A stretch of 64,000 bases of DNA from CAZLLE01 sp964560425 (GTDB lineage Bacteria > Campylobacterota > Campylobacteria > Campylobacterales > QNZT01). The DNA lies in assembly GCA_964560425.1 (NCBI GenBank), contig CAZLLE010000011.1, positions 1 through 64,000 on the forward strand, read 5' to 3'. A model generated the notes under the pieces. It was not told the DNA's origin. It was given only the letters and a program-made list of their open reading frames with translations, and searched no databases. This document shows positions 62,483 through 64,000 of the stretch, piece after piece (position 1 is the stretch's first letter; every line of letters starts with the position of its first letter). A program made the translations under genes and the position numbers.

Positions 62483-63511
62483 TTAATTTTGAAATATTAA
62501 ATTTATTGTAAAAATATTTTGATTTACTTCAATATTTTTTTTAATATTTAGCTCATCTGATAGCTTTTGAACTATATGAAGACCTATTCCCAAACCTCTT
62601 TGACTCTCTTTATAAAATCTATTAAACAGTTTTGAGGGATTTTTTATTCCATAGCTATCATTGCGAATAGTTAATTTTCCATCCTTAGCAATAATCTCTA
62701 TAAAACCAGTAGATTTATTGTATTTACAAGCATTACTAAGTAGATTATAAATAATACGGCTTAAAGCATTTCTATCAGATTTGATACTAAAATCTTCAAT
62801 ATCAATCTTCCAATCCAAATAATCATACATAGAGGAGAAAAATTTTACTTGCTCTTGCACAACATCTTTAATAAAAAGTGGCTCCTTCTTAAACTTCATA
62901 TCTCTCAAATAAGTATCCAAATTTTTATGCAACATAGAGATTGCTTTAGCACTTATGGCGATACTTTCTACCTCTTCACCTCTTTGGGGCATCATTTTTA
63001 GATTAAGTAAAATAGAGGTGATAGGGGTATTTAGATCATGAATAATATCACGAATAAACTCCTCAAGAAGTTTCAAAGAGTCTCTCATCGGACGAAGAGC
63101 ATAAAAAGAGAATAGAAGCGAAATTAAAATAGCTACAAGAGAGAGCATAAAAAAATATAAAAAGGTAGTATCTCTAACTTTTGCAAGAGTCTTGTTATAA
63201 GAGGATATAGGATAGTAAACTTTTAGAAGATCATTATCTTCTTTGGAAAATGGAACCAAAATATAGAGACTCTCCTCATCTTTGTAAAGCTCATAAAGTT
63301 TACTATCTTTTTTCTTATCTACAATATCAATATCAAAACGATCATCATCAAAAAAGAGACTATAATTTTTCATCTCCAAAAAAAGGTTTTCACCCAAATG
63401 TTCATCTTCAAGCTGATAGTGTCTATATAAAATTACTATTAAAAAAAGTTCAATCACTATAAAAAAGAGTAAAAACCCCTTTATTAAAGACTCTTTTTCA
63501 TAAACTTTCAA
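62483..63511 (-). CDS. sensor histidine kinase
   Basis: 342 aa, TTG start with AGGAG upstream. TM1 at about 11-29 and TM2 at about 117-138 flank a periplasmic sensor region of some 85 residues with no family I recognise. H158 lies in RDIIHDLNTPITSILLN; the N box is NLLSNACKYN and the G2 box GLGIGLHIVQKL. The DHp domain joins TM2 through only a short linker without HAMP. It overlaps the response regulator gene by 14 bases. Confidence 0.9.
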   Translation of the reverse strand: MKVYEKESLIKGFLLFFIVIELFLIVILYRHYQLEDEHLGENLFLEMKNYSLFFDDDRFDIDIVDKKKDSKLYELYKDEESLYILVPFSKEDNDLLKVYYPISSYNKTLAKVRDTTFLYFFMLSLVAILISLLFSFYALRPMRDSLKLLEEFIRDIIHDLNTPITSILLNLKMMPQRGEEVESIAISAKAISMLHKNLDTYLRDMKFKKEPLFIKDVVQEQVKFFSSMYDYLDWKIDIEDFSIKSDRNALSRIIYNLLSNACKYNKSTGFIEIIAKDGKLTIRNDSYGIKNPSKLFNRFYKESQRGLGIGLHIVQKLSDELNIKKNIEVNQNIFTINLIFQN

Positions 63512-64000
63512 TTTTATACCCTACTCCTCTCACATTTTTGATATCCACATTCAACGATTTTTTTAGTTTATTTATATTAACACGAAGTGCTAAATCAGTA
63601 GGTTTTTCCAAAAGCATCAAAAGATCCTCTTTTACTACAGGATTTGGATATTCACGAATGAGAGCCATAAAAATATGTTTTTGTACATCACCAATATTAA
63701 TAAGCTGATTATCTCGATAGATCTCCCCTTTATCCAAATCAATCATCAAATCTTTATATTTTGTTCTACTTTTTAAAGATGCTGTTTTAGCTTTGATTCT
63801 AATAAGTAACTCATCAGGATCAAATGGCTTTTTTACATAATCATCTGCCCCTGCAATAAACCCCCTACTTACAGACTCAATATCTATCAAAGCACTAATA
63901 ATAATAGTAGGTGTAAAATCATCAGCATCTCTAAGTAAACTCAAAAGATCAATACCATTAATCAATGGTACATTGATATCAAAAAGATAGAGATCATATC
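63498..64000 (-). CDS. OmpR-family response regulator (partial, cut by window end)
   Basis: The frame stays open to the last base; 167 codons are visible and the true start lies beyond 64000. The visible part begins YDLYLFDINVPLINGIDLL, which holds the phosphoacceptor Asp, so only the first 45 or so residues are missing. The KKPFDPDEL lysine and a winged-helix output domain ending NVRGVGYKIESL follow. It resembles the regulator at 33969 in layout. It is transcribed ahead of the kinase. Confidence 0.9.
   Translation of the reverse strand, partial: YDLYLFDINVPLINGIDLLSLLRDADDFTPTIIISALIDIESVSRGFIAGADDYVKKPFDPDELLIRIKAKTASLKSRTKYKDLMIDLDKGEIYRDNQLINIGDVQKHIFMALIREYPNPVVKEDLLMLLEKPTDLALRVNINKLKKSLNVDIKNVRGVGYKIESL

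Overview
The window looks like a chromosomal stretch from a member of the Campylobacterota (former Epsilonproteobacteria), most like the Sulfurimonas/Sulfurovum/Arcobacter side of the phylum. Reasons: very AT-rich DNA; TATAAT-type -10 boxes without clear -35 boxes; short intergenic gaps with AAGGA-type ribosome sites; and local orders familiar from that phylum (ilvC-minD-minE-deacetylase-dprA-ruvX, fliL-acpS, pdxJ-pdxA-bpt, actP-DUF294-exonuclease-acs). The genus is an inference from gene content; no rRNA or tRNA gene was found to confirm it. No gene-free stretch exceeds 300 bases.

Layout. 1-4.4 kb: the end of queA converges on an operon ilvC-minD-minE-polysaccharide deacetylase-dprA-ruvX (division site placement, DNA uptake, branched-chain amino acids). 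4.5-7.0 kb: a small secreted SPOR-like protein, a secreted protein built of internal repeats with a C-terminal peptidoglycan-binding domain, and a single-domain response regulator. 7.2-20.2 kb: a storage-glucan and acetate module. A GH57 4-alpha-glucanotransferase is divergent from a long + strand operon of a nucleotidyltransferase/phosphomannomutase-like fusion, a second GH57 amylase/pullulanase, a GalT-family enzyme, a ROK glucokinase, pgk, pta and ackA. This reads as glucan breakdown to sugar phosphate, lower glycolysis, and acetate with ATP. 20.3-23.9 kb: a HipA-like kinase with its own N-terminal DNA-binding domain, a cytochrome c/thioredoxin-like fusion, and a glutamate-receptor-like ligand-gated channel without a potassium filter.

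23.9-37.4 kb is a long - strand block for acetate uptake and activation: two-component pair, OprD-type porin, DUF485 protein, ActP symporter, a cNMP/CBS/DUF294 signalling protein, a DEDDh exonuclease, Acs, then a YeiH-type transporter and a LysR regulator. A dihydroorotase-like protein lacking its metal histidines lies upstream. 37.5-40.6 kb: cyclophilin, a cytochrome c and a TonB-dependent receptor of copper (OprC/NosA) type. 40.7-50.5 kb: ribosome hibernation factor, three pilin-like proteins, and envelope export genes (LolC/E-type permease, SecA, LolA, a Tat-exported DUF882 protein, a YcbB-type L,D-transpeptidase).

50.6-64 kb: pdxJ-pdxA-bpt; a DUF4266-DUF3570-ApbE trio tied to flavin transfer outside the cytoplasm; a single-polypeptide cytosine methyltransferase fused to an HpaII-type endonuclease; an NhaD/ArsB permease; MlaE; fliL-acpS; a small membrane protein beside the eroded remains of a YqiA-type esterase gene with a T8G7 tract; a DUF2231 protein with a 45-bp repeated acidic tail; and a second two-component pair cut by the window end.

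The best candidates for something unusual are the methyltransferase-endonuclease fusion, the filterless glutamate-receptor-like channel with a hairpin over its ribosome site, the self-contained HipA with helically phased direct repeats at its start, and the repeat-built peptidoglycan-binding protein.
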